From positions 1 to 5,740 of the forward strand of contig JASFRI010000288.1 in assembly GCA_050115015.1 (NCBI GenBank): a stretch of 5,740 nucleotides of DNA, read 5' to 3'. Made by a program: the position numbers and the translations under genes. Positions within the stretch are counted from its first letter, which is position 1. Each line of letters starts with the position of its first letter. Shown piece by piece: positions 5,694 to 5,740 of this stretch. The notes under the pieces were generated by a model, which saw only the letters and a list, made by a program, of their open reading frames with translations, made no database searches and was not told where the DNA came from. Origin of the DNA: JASFRI01 sp050115015 (GTDB taxonomy: Bacteria > Acidobacteriota > Polarisedimenticolia > CBDVAL01).

Positions 5694-5740
5694 CGCCCCC
5701 CGTCCTCCTCCAGGAAGGTCCGCAGGAGGTGCAGCGCGCC
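5690..5740 (-). CDS. cinA: C-terminal end of an upstream gene, probably CinA (nicotinamide-nucleotide amidase / competence-damage protein)
   Basis: Only the last 16 codons plus TGA (5692-5690) are present. They read G-A-L-H-L-L-R-T-F-L-E-E-D-G-G-R in the frame entering from the right edge. The A-L-x-L-L-R-x-x-L pattern resembles the final helix of the CinA C-terminal (PncC) domain, and cinA commonly precedes thpR. The stop overlaps the thpR ATG. The identity rests on a short tail and on gene order, so it is tentative; that a coding frame ends here is much more certain. Confidence 0.55.
   Translation of the reverse strand, partial: GALHLLRTFLEEDGGR

Overview
The window is about 5.7 kb of very GC-rich bacterial DNA (roughly 70% by eye). 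It is a compact run of eight housekeeping genes, all on the minus strand, so the transcription order is right to left: end of cinA, thpR, plsY, gpsA, a TPR lipoprotein gene, ftsY, ribD, start of ribE. The two outer genes are cut by the window edges. I see no RNA gene, mobile element, CRISPR array or transferred island. The host is probably a high-GC chromosome of deltaproteobacterial type (Desulfuromonadota/Myxococcota-like) or a nearby uncultured high-GC lineage. That placement is a weak inference from base composition and gene order only.

Region 3498-5740 is the upstream block. A CinA-like C-terminus overlaps the thpR start (ATGA). thpR is a two-HxTx cyclic phosphodiesterase. plsY starts at a GTG 16 nt after thpR, behind a GGGAGG ribosome binding site. 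gpsA starts at a GTG that overlaps the plsY stop (GTGA). GpsA makes sn-glycerol-3-phosphate and PlsY acylates it, so these two coupled genes cover the entry into phospholipid synthesis.

Region 3331-3497 is the only sizeable gap (167 nt). On the minus strand it holds, in order, a pyrimidine-rich triple 10-bp repeat running out of the gpsA stop, an interrupted inverted repeat, and a good sigma-70-type promoter (TTGACC, 17 nt, TAACGT). It probably separates two transcription units.

Region 1-3330 is the downstream block. It holds a six-TPR exported (probably lipid-anchored) protein, a short FtsY (SRP receptor), bifunctional RibD, and riboflavin synthase alpha. ftsY and ribD overlap by GTGA. The block links membrane protein targeting to riboflavin synthesis, which looks like chromosomal adjacency rather than one pathway.

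No new system is evident. The points most worth a second look are the central promoter/repeat gap, the substitutions in the RibD reductase domain, and the TPR lipoprotein with its atypical lipobox next to ftsY.
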